DNA of 64,000 nt, taken from the NCBI GenBank assembly GCA_024529925.1, contig JAFEUB010000770.1, positions 1,321,501-1,385,500 on the forward strand. The letters are read 5' to 3'. Of the stretch, positions 39,985-53,115 are shown piece by piece; positions within the stretch are counted from its first letter, which is position 1; each line of letters starts with the position of its first letter. The notes beneath the pieces are model-generated. The model searched no databases. It saw only the letters and a list, made by a program, of their open reading frames with translations, and had not been told where the DNA came from. Made by a program: the position numbers and the translations under genes. The stretch is from Ophthalmolycus amberensis (taxonomy: Eukaryota; Chordata; Actinopteri; Perciformes; Zoarcidae).

Positions 39985-42900
39985 ATGGGAAACATAGTCC
40001 AGTGCTGTCACTCGCTGTCAAAATACTTTAAGTGTAAGGATGCACCGGGCCAGGGTGAGGCGGAAAGATCCCCTCTGCTTTCCAGCGAAGAGAGTGAATG
40101 TGAATCGCCCAGCATGCCGGACGACTTGGAGGACGATCTGTTAACCATCTCCCCCGGCGGGAAATACCCACTCTTCGAACCGGAGCACTTCCTGTTTCCT
40201 GACATCATCCTCAGCAGCAACCTGGGAGGGGATGTGACTCTGGTGGAGCCGATGGTGTGTCTGCTGGTGTCTGAGGAAGAAGAGGGAGAAGGACAAGAGA
40301 GGAGCAACAGGTGGAGGAACAGGGGGTTTTCGGAGGTTGAGACACAGACCGAAGTGGAGACACAGATCGGTATGGTGGTGCAGACTCAGACAGAGTCCCA
40401 GGCAGACGTTCAGGCACAGACAGAAATACGCGTGTGCAATAATCAGACTGTGGAGAGAGAAGTAAACACACTAAGAGATACTGGAGCTTCAAAAGAGATG
40501 GCTGTGCAAGAACATGAAATACTGAGCTATACCAATACCAATACCAAGCTGATGGATGAGTTGAACACTGATGAAGGGAATGTCTTTAAGTTGCAACAGA
40601 CAACTGTTGCTGCTCAGGAAAACACCGACTTTGTCCGGACAGAGCCGACACAGGAGAATGTTACAAAATCCGAGTGCGCCACAGTGATGCCGACTGAACA
40701 CAACAACAATACTGACGGGAACACTGAGTCACAGACGGAAGTTCAGTCGACGAAACGCAGCATCAGCAGCACTGAAGTTGGGGTGAACTTTGACCCTGCT
40801 GAGCGTGGCGTGGACCTGACTCAACAGAGTTATGGGGAGGACGAACGGACGGGACAGCCGACTGTGGCGTCAGATCAGAATGTAAACGAAAAGGTCTGTA
40901 ACGTTATCCACACGAAAACAAACATGAGTCCGTCCGAGGACCCCACAGACCAGTCAGATTTAAATGCAGATGACATTCAGTGCCACGACCCGGTGAAGAG
41001 AGAAGAGGACGACGACATCAAGACCGCTCCGCCACATGAGGAGGAGGAGGAGGAGGAGGAGGCCGAGACGAAGCAAACCTTGTTTTTAGTCGACAGGCTG
41101 TTTCTGGCAGCACCACATGTTAAAGGTGAGCGGTTTTATCTCTGCTTTTATTTACACTGCAGTGTGTTGTTTGTCTGTGCACTGTGGTATTCAAACATTC
41201 TACCTGCAGCTTGTACAGGGGAGCATCACGCTGTGGAGGATCATTTTATTCTGAATTAGAATTAAAAGAGAAAATGGCTCAAGTCATATCTACTGTTATT
41301 ATATTTTAATAGCCTACTCACGACGATATTCGGGCCATAATTAAATGTTAATAAGAAAAGTAAACAGGAAAATAAAATTTGATATTGAAATGACAATTTG
41401 AAAAAGTGAAATGACAAATTTTGATTACCAAATGAACTAACTTAATCTATTTTCCCTTTTCACATTGATTTCCTCTTTAATTACATGTTTGAATTCAAAC
41501 TTTTGTATTTCAGGTTTCGATTTAAGTATTTACATTTAAGCTATTTTCTTTTTCCGTTTAAGGGATGGAAATTTCACTTTTCTTTTTTCAAATTCGCAAT
41601 TAGTAATATCCATCATTTCAGTATATGATTTCCTTGTTCATTTTAACATTTAATTATCACCTTATTAACCTGCATTGAAATGTTTTCATCCCCACATTTT
41701 TATTTTGTCTCTTCTGTTGCCAACAGCGCCTCCAAGTCAAGAAAGCCTCGAGGATGATCGCCCGCAGCAGTGTGACGCTGACAAAAGGAAACTCAGCATC
41801 GGGGACGCCGTCGCTCTCCAAGAGACAGACTTCACTGTCCGGATTCAACCTCCTGGAAAAGAAAGTTTTGAGCTTCAGGTTCTGTGTACCTCTGTCTCCT
41901 CTTTTCTTTTAAAGATACCTTTTTTTTAAAGATATATATTCACATTTGTCAGAACCACTCCAATCCAACTCTCCTCCATTCTCAGGTGTCAGGCCAGATG
42001 TTGGTAGCCGAGCTGCACCAGGTGCTGATGGAGCACGAGATCAGCTGCCATTGCACGTGCTTCTCCCTCCAGCTGGGGGGCATCGCGCTCGACAGCCTCT
42101 CAGAGCTGCGCTCCGTCCAGGGCATCCAGGACGGAGCGCTGATCAAAGTGGTGGAGGGTAACTCGTCCTTTTCTTTCTTCTCTACAAGTTGTGTTTTTGT
42201 GTCGTTCACTTTGGAGAGCAACATTGTCAGCATCTGACTTCAGTCCAGTTTTATGAGACCTCACATCATGTGGACACGTAACATGTTACCACAGGGAGGC
42301 CCTTTTTAGTATGAACTATGTTGACCTCTCATCAGATAGATGCATCATCAACATATCGACATATCAGCACCATTAGTGACTAAACCAAACCACAGTTTGA
42401 TTTATCTTTAATAAACATCACCACCACTTATTTCTATATCATCCATCACTCACTTTAAACCTCACTATAGATGTCTATTTTGTGAAAGAAATAAAAACCT
42501 GAAGCTACTACAAGGAACTTTCATTTTGTGTTGATTTGGCTCCTATAGGAATCCTAAGATAACACAAGTTCTTCTCCACTTGAGTCATTTTATTCTGCAC
42601 TGTTTTGTCTTGTATTGTCAATATATGTTTGTGTACTGATTTGTTTATCTTCTTCCGTGAAATGCAACACAGCAATGATATTTTTTCCCCATTCATCTTG
42701 TGCAAGATTGAATCAAACCCTTTTAAAAAGCCTCTTTTCTGGTCTTGTTGCAGACCCTTACACAGTGCGTGATGCTCGTCTTCATCTCAGACACGTCCGT
42801 GACCTTCTGAGGAGCCTCGACCCAGCAGATGCATACAACGGAGTGAACTGCAGCTCACTCTCTTACCTCACCTGTTACACCAGGGGAGACAAGGGTAATA

Positions 42901-45900
42901 TTACTCTCTTATTACCTCCTCACTTCAGGTTTAGTCTGAGCACTTCCGCCTGTTCAACGTTTCGCCTCCATATTCATCCCTTCAGACAGTGTCAGCGTGG
43001 GGAACAGGCGAGCTTCTGAAAAGGAGTCTGCTGACTGCAGCCCTCCAGAATACATCCTCCCGGGATGTAAGGACCGACCACTAACTCCACTGCAGCCACT
43101 CAGAGATGACTGGAAGGTGAGACATCCGATTTTGTAATCGCAAACGCGATTGGTTAGACATATAACATGCAATGAAACGTGTTCTAGGTTGTAGCGAAGC
43201 AACAGATGTACTTTATGAAAGTATCATTACAGCCATTTCAGTGTCTGCGGGTTCTGACCATGAGCAGCTGGAACCCTCCTCCAGGAAACAGGAAGATGCA
43301 CGGCGACCTAATGTACCTCAATGTCCTGACTATGGAGGACAAAGAACTCAACATTACATCCTCTACACGTGGCTTCTACCTCAACCAGTGAGTGTTAAAC
43401 TATTGAGACATTTGTTTGCTCAGCTATGAAAATTGAAGAGTTTGTAGCCATGCTATCAGCATAGCTCGGTCAGTCCACTACTTTTGTCCAGACTGAAACA
43501 TCTTGACAACTATATAGACTCTCAGTCTCACTCTCATGTTGTGTTTCTTCCAAGTTCCACCACAAAGCAAGTGTTTATTACAGCAACAGCGCCCACAGAG
43601 AGCAGTTAACCAACAACAATTATGTACGACGAGGACAGTAGAAACTTATCTGGATTCAACTTGTGCTCTGCTCTGACTGCTCCAGGTCAACTACCTTCAA
43701 CTTCAACCCTAAACCTGCACTTCCCAAAATCCTTTGCCACTCTCTAGTTGAGCTGCTGAGTCAAGTCAGCCCTGCTTTCAGGAAAACCTTCAGTGCCCTG
43801 CAGAAGAAGAGGTGAGCCGTCTGTAATCGAGCTGGAACGAGATCAAGTGACATGTAACACTGTTAATATCAATAAAATATGTGGATGGAAATACAGTAAT
43901 AGCGGTCGTCTACATTTCTAGAGTTGAGGCTTGGGTTGATACAAGACAGTAACATGAGTTTAATAAAACAGAAACTCTCGCTTCCATGCACGCTTCACTA
44001 ATAAAAGATTTTGCTGTGAACCAGAGTCCAGCAACACCCTTTTGAGCGGATCGCAGCACCTTTCCAGGTGTTCACCTGGATCGCCCGTCATGGAGACCAC
44101 ACCCTCGACTGTGTCAGAGCGGAGGAGACGCACACCAGTCGCATGGGCCAGGACGAGCAGACAGCTGGGCAGGTTGCAGACATAAAATGTGCATGAATGC
44201 ACATGCAGGTTTCATGGAGCATCTGAGGCTAGCTGGTAGTGATGCTGATGCTGATTAGTAGGCCGTGTGTTATGACCACAGAGTCGGGAGTGGAACGAGG
44301 AGCTGCAGGGATGCAGGGAACTCGCTAGGAACTCTCTTCAGGAGCGCCTGCACAGAGAGAGGAGCATATTCAAGGTGAGGCCACAGATTTCTAAACATCT
44401 CCTTTCCATCTGAGTAATGATTGGAGAAGCCGACTTGTGACTGTGAGATCGTCCCTGAAGCAGTGACCAGGCGTACAGATGTTTAAGATCTTTGTCCCCC
44501 TTAACTTCCTCTCCACTGGTCAGTGTTTTAATGAATTCACTGTGAGATTATTCCTTCCTCCTCCTGCTCTCGGGTGAGATTGTGAGAGAACATGTTCACC
44601 AAGATTTTAATCCCTCCATCCAGACAAACAGTGACTTTGTTGCGGCTGCAACACGAGGCGCTGTAGCTGTTGTTGACGGTAACGTCATGCCGTTGAACCC
44701 TGGGGAGGCGCCTCATATGCAGATGTTCATCTGGAACAACCTGTTCTTCAGCCTCGGGTTCGACATATCGGAGCACTACAGCCCACTAGGGGGCAACACT
44801 GCTGCTCATGCTGCTGCCATCTGTGACCTGAGGGGAGCACAGGTAGGTCCTCACAGCAGTACATTTACTGTTTAATCTGTCCCATTCAAAAGTATATTTG
44901 TTCCAGAAAGGACAGTAGCAGTTCTGTAAGGGTACGATTACGTGGACTTTAACTGGGAAAACAATATTCAACAGTTAAAACACTAAAATTGTCCTGTACA
45001 ACTGTACTCCCTATATTTTCACTTGCAAATGATTATAATCGAATCCATTCACTCCTAAACACTGGTTCACAACCCTCAGGAGATTTTATTAGGGTCGCCA
45101 AATTAAATTTCCGAATTTTCTGTTTTATTCAACATTCATATCTGCAGAATGAGCCACATGAGGGAGTCTGAATGTTCGTGTTGTTCTGATAATTGTAGCC
45201 TACTTATAACAATGAATGTAAGATGAAAGACCAGCACACACACTGTTTGTTTAACTGATGAGAGGAAAAGGAAAATAATGAGAAAGCCTGTTCACACTGC
45301 CTACATCCATTCATTTAGTCTCATTTGTATAGTATTTAATATGTGAATATATTTTCAATAAGACAAGCATGAAACAAAGTTGTTGCCATCGAAACAAAAC
45401 TACTTATGTTGCTCTGCTTCAGGCTTACGCGTCTGTAGACGTAGAGGGTCTTCACACACTTGGGACAGCTGTGGTAGATTATCGGAGCATCCGTGTTATC
45501 GCTCAGACCATCGTTCCTGGGATACTGGAGAGAAATCAGGAGCAGAGTGTTGTCTATGGCTCTAATGACTATGGAAAAACTGTTTTTACTCACCCAAGGT
45601 AACACACGCATACTCACAAAACACAATAAAGTCTTATATTTTAGTGTTAGTAGTAGTATTTAGAGCAAAATAAAGTATAGGTTTAAACATGCAACCTTTA
45701 ATTATCGCAACATTACTCCAGGTTTCTGGAGCTTCTGGATAAAACCAGTAAACCGCTCAGAATCCAACGTCACCAGGTGCTCGATCACAGCAACAGCCCA
45801 GTGGAGCTTTGCTCTGGCATCGAGACCAAAGGCATCCTGGGTAATGACGGAAGACCCTACATTTTGGACCTCCTCCGGACCTTCCCCCCTGACCTTAACT

Positions 45901-47209
45901 TCCAGTTCTCAGAGACGGAGGAGAGGATGGAGGTGCCGAGGGAGTGCCAGATCTTTGGTTACCCACAGCGACACCATCACAGCCTGGCCAGCCTGAGACC
46001 AGAGCTGATAGAGGCCTTCGTCCAGCACAGGTGAGGAAGACGAGATGTGGACACGAATGCAGCTACCATGCAACAGGATGAGCTGAGCTTTGGAAATGAA
46101 GCATCTCATCCCTCTTATCTTGCGTTTTCTGTTGCAGGTATGAACTTTATGGCAAGATGGTGTCCCAGGATCTCATCCAAACAGAAGAACAAGCCATGGA
46201 GCAGAGCGAAGAGCCACTCAGTGAGCCGAGAATTGGGGATACAGCCACATCCGGTGCTGGTATGGGTGAATAAGACCAGCTAAATTAAGTGAAATGATAA
46301 ACGAGGAGAAATTGTGTTGTCAGAAAGAGAAATCATGCTGAGGAACACAGAGTGAGAAGGTACAAAATTAGCCGAACAAAGGATGTACAGTAATAACTTA
46401 AGACATGTAAGTAAGGGAATTCATGACTTTGGAAACAACAGTTGGGAAAACAATGTCATCACAAGGTCCATCTAGTTATTGTTCTGGAACTTTCAGTCAC
46501 AGCACATGATCTTTATCAGCAGATGGAGTTTGCTCAGTTGTCTTTAAATTATGAATGCTGAAATTATCAGTTTTCTTTGGACTTCTCAACCATGTTGGCT
46601 TAAAAGCCAAAAAGTATGTTTTTGAAGAACTTGTGTCTTTATTCTCTGCCGCTTTTTGCTTTTGCCCCGCTATGTTTTCCTGACAGCTTTTGTTCGTATT
46701 TATTTTTCAAATGAAAATTTGACACACAAATTTTACTTGAGTTATTAAAATGGGATGCATTGTTATATATTAAAGTACCAAACGGTATAAAAAATGTATT
46801 CCTACTACAACATTAACATGCTGCTAATGCTTACATGTTTATGCATCAATAATAATGAACTAGTGATATAATATATAGTCATTCTACTGCACTTAAGTAA
46901 ATTTAGCTTTTAATAATAATTATATTGTTATACTTAAGTAAGTATTTTGAATGCAGTGAGTTTAGCTTTAACAGTGTGGTTTTCATAAGTGCAAATATTC
47001 ATTGTTGACTATTGATTAAGGCCAAGGAAAGTGGTGAGGATAGTTTGATTGTGTGTCGATTAATGATGCATTCATGTGTTACTGTTGTAGAATTACAGAG
47101 AAGAAATGTGATTATGAAAGCTTGCAAGGCTGTCGGATCAGTGAGTGACTCCTGCTTCGACATTCGCTTCAACCCTGATGTTTGCTCTCCGGGTATTGAA
47201 CACACTTGT

Positions 47210-47252
<43 letters not shown>

Positions 47253-47488
47253 TACGGTCATGTTTATAAAGTTTAAAAAAAATCGGATTGAACTGTGTGT
47301 CTTTGCTGCAGGTGTTCGTTTCTCCTCAGAGTGTGTTGAGGAGGTTCAAAGGCAGAGGCAGTTGTTATGGGACGTGGCTGCTTTTCTACTTTCCAATCAG
47401 ATTCCAGCAGTGGTGAGTCGTGTGTGGAGCAATAACATCCAGATGTACCATGTGCATGAAGTCTAACGTAATATCTATAATTCTACTG

Positions 47489-47534
<46 letters not shown>

Positions 47535-48591
47535 TAGCTGAGGGACTGTCTCGACCACTCAGCAGTGCCGATGGATGGGGCGACCCTGACCTCAGTGCTA
47601 CATCAGCGGGGTGTGAACGTGCGATACCTGGGCACCCTACTGAGGGAGCTGGACAAGGTGGAGGACAGAGGGAGACTCAGCCACGTGCAGGTACTTGCTC
47701 CAGCTATTATTACCCTTAAGACATATATGTGAAGTCATCATAGCTGCTTACCTCTTGCTCTTGAGTTTACTTTTACATTGACTTCCACTACATCACTTGA
47801 ATTACATTTTTCTAAAATAAATGTGGCCTGAACATTTTGTTTCAGGCAGAAGATGAGGATGTACTGAAGATATTATTATGATCAATTGCGCAATTGTTTT
47901 CCGGTCCTTGACTCTTGAGGCACACAGTTAGCAAGACTGTGGTTTCATCTTTCCATCTCAACTCAATCTTAGACTTAGTTAAGATCAAAGATTTTATTTT
48001 CGAAGTTCTTGGTCAAGGGCTAAAGTTATCTCTGATCATTGTCCTTCGTAATATGACAGAATAGAATACAACATTATGTTTTATATAACGTGAAAGAAAC
48101 ACTAGGAAATAAAGGATGCCAACTGTCCGTCAGGATGCTAAAATCCTCCTGATGACATAACTGATCAAATGTTCTCTCACAGAGAATTTCGATCAGTGAA
48201 GTCATCATCAGAAGCGCAAAACACATCTTCAGGACGTATCTACAGGTGGAGTGCTTAAATAATGTCAATAAGTAAAATATTAAAATAACCTTTCGCAATC
48301 TATCATACATTTTCTAATATCCGCATGTATCTTATTGTCTCCCAGGATGTGGAACCTGCAGCTTTCTCCGCTGCTGTCAGTCACTTCTTAAACTGCCTGC
48401 TGAGCTCCTCCTCCTGCTTCGCCGACTCCTGCTCAGATGAGCTGCTCTCTCGCCGCAGGAGCCGACGGCGACGGAGCAACGGGAGTCGAGTCCCCTTGTT
48501 GACAGACAGTGTGTGGGCTAGACTGACCCCCAGTGAGCTGTGGGGCCGGATCAGGACTGAGGCTGGAGATTATTACCACTACACGATAGAC

Positions 48592-48622
<31 letters not shown>

Positions 48623-51600
48623 GTTGGATATGTGCTACAGGATTTTACCCTGCTATCCTCTCCGTTTCCAGTGAAAGTATAGATGACGTAATAAAAAAGC
48701 ACAGCCTTCAGAGGATCTCACTACTGAGAGAGATTGCCATCAAGACGGGCATCCAGGTCAGACATCTACCTCTTCACAATACATTTATCTATGAAATTCA
48801 ATTAATTCTGTCGGTCTTAAGGGAGACACACCAGGTGAATATGGTACAAAAGATAACTAATAATTATCACCATGAAACATCCTTAGTTGATTACTTACAT
48901 TAAGACAATTTTTTTTAAAGTTTTCTGAAATGTTATGTTTAAATATGCAAAAGAGGCATTATCGAATGCTAACTTTCTGCAAATTTAGGAGAAATCTACA
49001 GACACAAATGGAAGCAAAATAGCCCAAAATCTCAAAATTGACCAATGCATGAAAGACAATGTTTTTGCCTCGGGTGTCTCACCGTAAAGCTGCACGAATT
49101 GTAGCTGAATTCACACCTTTTGTATTATTAAGAATCAAATCTGGTGCTTCAATAGATCAAAGTTGAGCAATAAGGACTAGAGAGAGAAATACAAAAATGT
49201 TCTTCTAAACAGCAAGTTCTCTTTTCAATGAAAACTGGGCTCACCAATAATGATGGTGATTGTTGAATCTGCTGCAAAAGCCAAGATGATATTTTGTAGA
49301 AATATCTGCTCATATTTTATTTTATAAGACAGGTGTGGTAACATAAGTTGAGGACTTACATTATGCTATTGTGTTTGCTGAAGTCCAACAAGCCCTTAAA
49401 AAAAATTAAATTATCTCCAGCGTTGACTTGGGGCAGCCAAAATGCAACGTCATCTCATGAAATTTTAAAATGCAGCTGTTTTCATTCTTCCACTTTCTCT
49501 GTATTTAGGTGCAGCTGAGGGAGTATGTGTTTGAGTCTCGTCACAGGCCAGTGTTCGGTGAGGAAGATGTTGTCAACATGTTCCCTGTGGTCAAACATCT
49601 CAAACCTACAGCGACAGACGCCACACGGCTTGTGCAACACGCACAGGTGGCAGTACAGCAGGGTGAGAGACACGGACACAAAAACATACACTTAAAATAC
49701 AGTCTCTATGTTCACATTGAGAGGAAGCACGGTGGCCTTGCTTGGGCGCTTCAAGGGACTGACCATGAACTGGAGAGCCCATATGGAAAAGTAACACAGC
49801 ACGAAATGATACTGTGAGGGATGTGTAACAAAAAAAATGTTTCCCCACAAGCATACACAGTAGTATCGCATTGTTTGGCGTATAACACAAAAATGTCATA
49901 CTTAATAAAACTGATGAGGTCATGTTTTCGATGCAGGAGGTAAAGTTAGCTACATATTTTACATTTAAGTGGGCTACGCCTTAAGAGCACTGTTGGTACA
50001 TACATGGACAATGTGTTTGTAATAACTGTGAATTATTGGATGTTTTCAGACACTGACAAACATCAGGATTTGGTGTACTTCATGTTTTTGTACATTCAAG
50101 GCTCATCAGTAGAGTTTTATGTTTGCTTTCAGGGCTTCTCAAAGATGGCCATGAATTGATCAGCCAGGCCCTGACTCTGTTCAGCAGCGTATGTGGTGTC
50201 CTGCATGAAGACGTGTGCATGTGCCTGCGTCTCCTGGGACGGATCTGCTACATCCTGGGGGAGTATGCAGATGTAAATATGCATTACAATTCATTTCTAC
50301 CATGAGCTTTTACCAAGCGTGGCTCCAGACTTCTGAATCATCACCCACAACAATTTGTGGGCTTTTGTAAAGTAATGCTTCCCTCATGTCTCACAGGCCC
50401 TCAGCCACCAGGAAAAGGCTGTTATGAGTAGTGAGAGAATACAAGGTATAGACCATCCACAGACCATCCAAGACTATGTGAGTTCCTTTACCTTTACATT
50501 GATCCACAAACAGATTGTTGGGCCATGACACGTTAACCCTGTTGCTCTTTTACAAACACCTTACTTAACTCTGTTATATTTCACTTGCGACTTCACATGG
50601 AAGTGTTCTCCTATGTGTGATTCAGACTTACCTGGCTCTGTACTGCTTTGCTGGCGGCCGGCTTTCGACCTCCCTTCAGCTGCTGTATCGCGCACGGTAC
50701 CTCACCCTGCTTGTGAGTGGAGAAGACCATCCACAAGTCGCACTGCTGGATGTAAGTGGGACCTTACCAGCAAAGTATTGCAAATAAAGAAAAACTTAAA
50801 AAAAAAAAGGAAATCCCTTCAAGTACTGTGGGGGGACTTATAAGATGATTAAGTTACATTAAAATAACTTCAGGTGGATAAGATAGCCTTGCCAGATCAT
50901 AAGTAATCACTGAACGCAACCCTGAGAAAGTTACTTGATAACTCGTTGGTATTTCAGCAACCAGCCGAGTGAACATTAAGGCACGGCTTCTGTTAATGTC
51001 CCTGTTGTGCTCCACTACATTAGAGTATGCTGGGTCTGGTGCTTCATGGCCTGATGGAGTATGAGCTTTCCCTGAAGTTCCTACAGAATGCCTTAATGTC
51101 AACTTCAAAATACCACGGTGCCACATCCCTGAAACATGCACGAAGGTAAGACAGGTGGTCGTCCAACACATTACAATCTGAGAAAATCATAGACATGCTT
51201 TGAAATACAGGTTTCTGTGTTCCCCGTATTCATATACTGTTGCCTTCCTTCATTTTCTTAATATCAAAGTTTTCATTACTTCTCTGTCTATCTTCTGTGC
51301 AGTCATCATCTGCTTGCCACCGTGTACGAGAGCAAAGGGGAGTTTCGATCAGCTCTGCTACACGAGAAAGAGGCTTTTTTAATATATAAGAGCCAGGTAT
51401 GCTGTAGAATGCTGGAATGCCATGGTTTCTGTTATATTTATGTCATGTACTCAGAATTTTAACTGAGAGACTTAATTGTTGGACACATGAAGGTTGGGGA
51501 GAACCATGAGAGTACGGAGGAAAGCTCAAAGTACCTGCAGAGCCTCACTCAGCAGGCTGTGGCCCTTCAGAAAGCCATCAACCACATCTACAGAAACACA

Positions 51601-51957
51601 CCTGCCTGTATTCCACCTCCGAAGGTTTGTACAGTTTTGTAGCACACGAACACTTGCATTCAAGCATATCCGGTTGTGAGATAATTTATTTTATCTGTGT
51701 TTCTCTCTAGTTTTCCACACCCAGCTTTCCCACAATCCTTCAGCAGCTCAACCTGACATGTGGAATCATTCTCGTTACCCTCAGGTGAACACAGGAAAAG
51801 TCCCACTTATGGAATCAAAGATAACCACTCATTTGTTGGTGGTAATGTTCATCTCACTTATTACGTCTTTCTCTGTAGTGCAAAAGAATTTGCAGACCTG
51901 AGGACTGAAATGAAAGGAAGGGAAAAAGTTCAATGGGAGAGCTGGAAAAAGACTTAA
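39985..51957 (+). CDS. cluh: CLUH paralog with N-terminal extension
   Basis: Twenty-eight coding exons encode 1,612 residues: 39985-41125, 41727-41878, 41986-42157, 42754-42894, 42986-43116, 43233-43387, 43686-43811, 44025-44172, 44282-44374, 44624-44842, 45423-45598, 45722-46030, 46138-46259, 47091-47192, 47312-47412, 47538-47690, 48183-48245, 48346-48593, 48672-48756, 49509-49662, 50133-50272, 50397-50477, 50626-50751, 51024-51145, 51303-51396, 51493-51624, 51711-51784, 51879-51957. From about residue 415 it aligns end to end with human CLUH (about 1,310 residues): N-terminal ubiquitin-like part (FTVRIQPPGKESFELQ), DPYTVRDARLHLRHVRDLL, the Clu domain (WNPPPGNRKMHGDLMYL, ATRGAVAVVDGNVMPLNP, GNDGRPYILDLLRTFPPDLN), SAKHIFRTYLQ, and C-terminal TPRs (about 1330-1520). 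CLUH binds mRNAs of nuclear-encoded mitochondrial proteins in the cytosol. The first exon adds 380 residues unlike human CLUH. The start at 39985 has a strong CACCATGG context; exon 2 has no upstream ATG, so initiation must be in exon 1. Confidence 0.92.
47213..47248. repeat. (CA)n in cluh intron 14
   Basis: CA tract in the 119-base intron between coding exons 14 and 15, about 20 bases after the donor. Confidence 0.92.
47491..47533. repeat. (GT)n abutting a cluh splice acceptor
   Basis: A 43-base GT tract runs into the acceptor GGTAG of coding exon 16, whose exon starts at 47538. It occupies the place where a polypyrimidine tract is expected. Confidence 0.95.
48594..48622. repeat. (GT)n forming a cluh splice donor
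   Basis: The GT tract begins at the donor of coding exon 18 itself (ACAG/GTGTGT) and fills over a third of the 78-base intron. Confidence 0.95.
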
Positions 51958-52612
51958 GAACTGCAGACAACAACCCTGAACTATGGACTAAAGGGATCGT
52001 TACAATAGAGCATCTGTGTAGTCAGTCAAACTCCTGGAAATGGCCATGGACAATGAGCAACAATAGCTAATGAAAGCCTGGCTAATTGATGGTGGTAACA
52101 AGTAGGTTAGCCTACTTTGAACAACAAATCCAAGACACAAACAGATGTAGGAGTTTCTCTTTGGAGGAGGAGTTTGTTCTGCTGTTGAAGAGCCCTATGA
52201 AATATGTGGGATATGACTAACATATGTAAACTCTTTTCCTATTATCAGATACATGTATAAACCCTCCACACTAAATCAAATTGTACTGCTCGATGAATAG
52301 ACAAGCACAGTATGTTAGGCCTACTTATACTGAAAAAAACTAAACTGCAACAGTGTAGGCTACTCAAATTTCTTACATTTTTAAATGACGTGTTGTCATC
52401 CTGCAGTCCCCTGTGTGTCCACTGGGCTTCACAATTGTGCCAGGGACACTTCTCACAACATGATATTCCTAAATTCATCTCTAATTGTTTTGGATGTGTA
52501 TGAGCTGTCCATTATTGTTTAATCCATGTTGTCCATGTGTTTGAGTTTTTGTTGTAGTTTACTTGGAGTTATTCCAATCTTCACTATCAATAAAGCTTAA
52601 TGATTCGTCTCA
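51958..52612 (+). other. cluh 3' UTR and polyadenylation signal
   Basis: Noncoding DNA after the cluh stop. AATAAA at 52589-52594 is followed by T/GT-rich sequence, a credible transcript end roughly 300 bases before the next promoter. Confidence 0.65.
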
Positions 52613-52779
52613 AATGAGTGACATCTTCACTTCAGGCTGTCCTTCTGCTGCTCATCTCAGTGAGAAACTTGTTTACAGTAAAAATTGCTCAAATTAAAAC
52701 GTGGCTGTACGCAACAATAAAAAAAACATCTTGTGAAGCAAATTTACGGTGTATTCTCCCTTTAATTCCAAGAGCGAAA

Positions 52780-53115
52780 GAGGTGCACGTTGCGCGCCCC
52801 CGCATAACGTGCGCGCAGCCGATGTCCAATACGCGACCGTTAGCTGGGGCGAATGCGGTGGTACCAAAGAGGAGAACAATCTGACCGACCGGGTGATGTG
52901 AAAAGTCACAGTATCACATCAAAACCAGGGACTCCAGTCGCACGCTTAGGCCTGTCAATGGGATATGAGAAGGACCATCGTCAAAGGGTAAGTTAGTGTT
53001 CCTCTACACACGTCTACATTGTTGTTGCGCCACTTAGAAAGACTTGTTGTATTTTTAACGACGAATTGCCTGCAGTCTCTGCGCTTTCCCGTTCCGATCG
53101 CAAAATGGCGGAGAG
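52780..53115 (+). promoter_or_regulatory. pafah1b1 promoter and noncoding first exon
   Basis: A CpG-rich block (GTTGCGCGCCCC, GTGCGCGCAGCCG, a CCAAT at about 52825) leads into a probable noncoding exon ending at a near-perfect donor, CAAAGG/GTAAGT (exon end 52987). At 53101-53112 CAAAATGGCGGA matches the YY1 site often found near housekeeping transcription starts. The exon is inferred to splice to the acceptor at 57974, giving a first intron of about 5 kb as in other LIS1 genes. Exact start sites cannot be read. Confidence 0.55.

Noticed and set aside
39985..41259. The first cluh exon as a separate intronless gene ending at 41259
   Set aside because: A good donor at 41125 matches the phase of the next exon, and the CLUH core otherwise has no start codon. 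The possibility is kept as the test in the corresponding finding.
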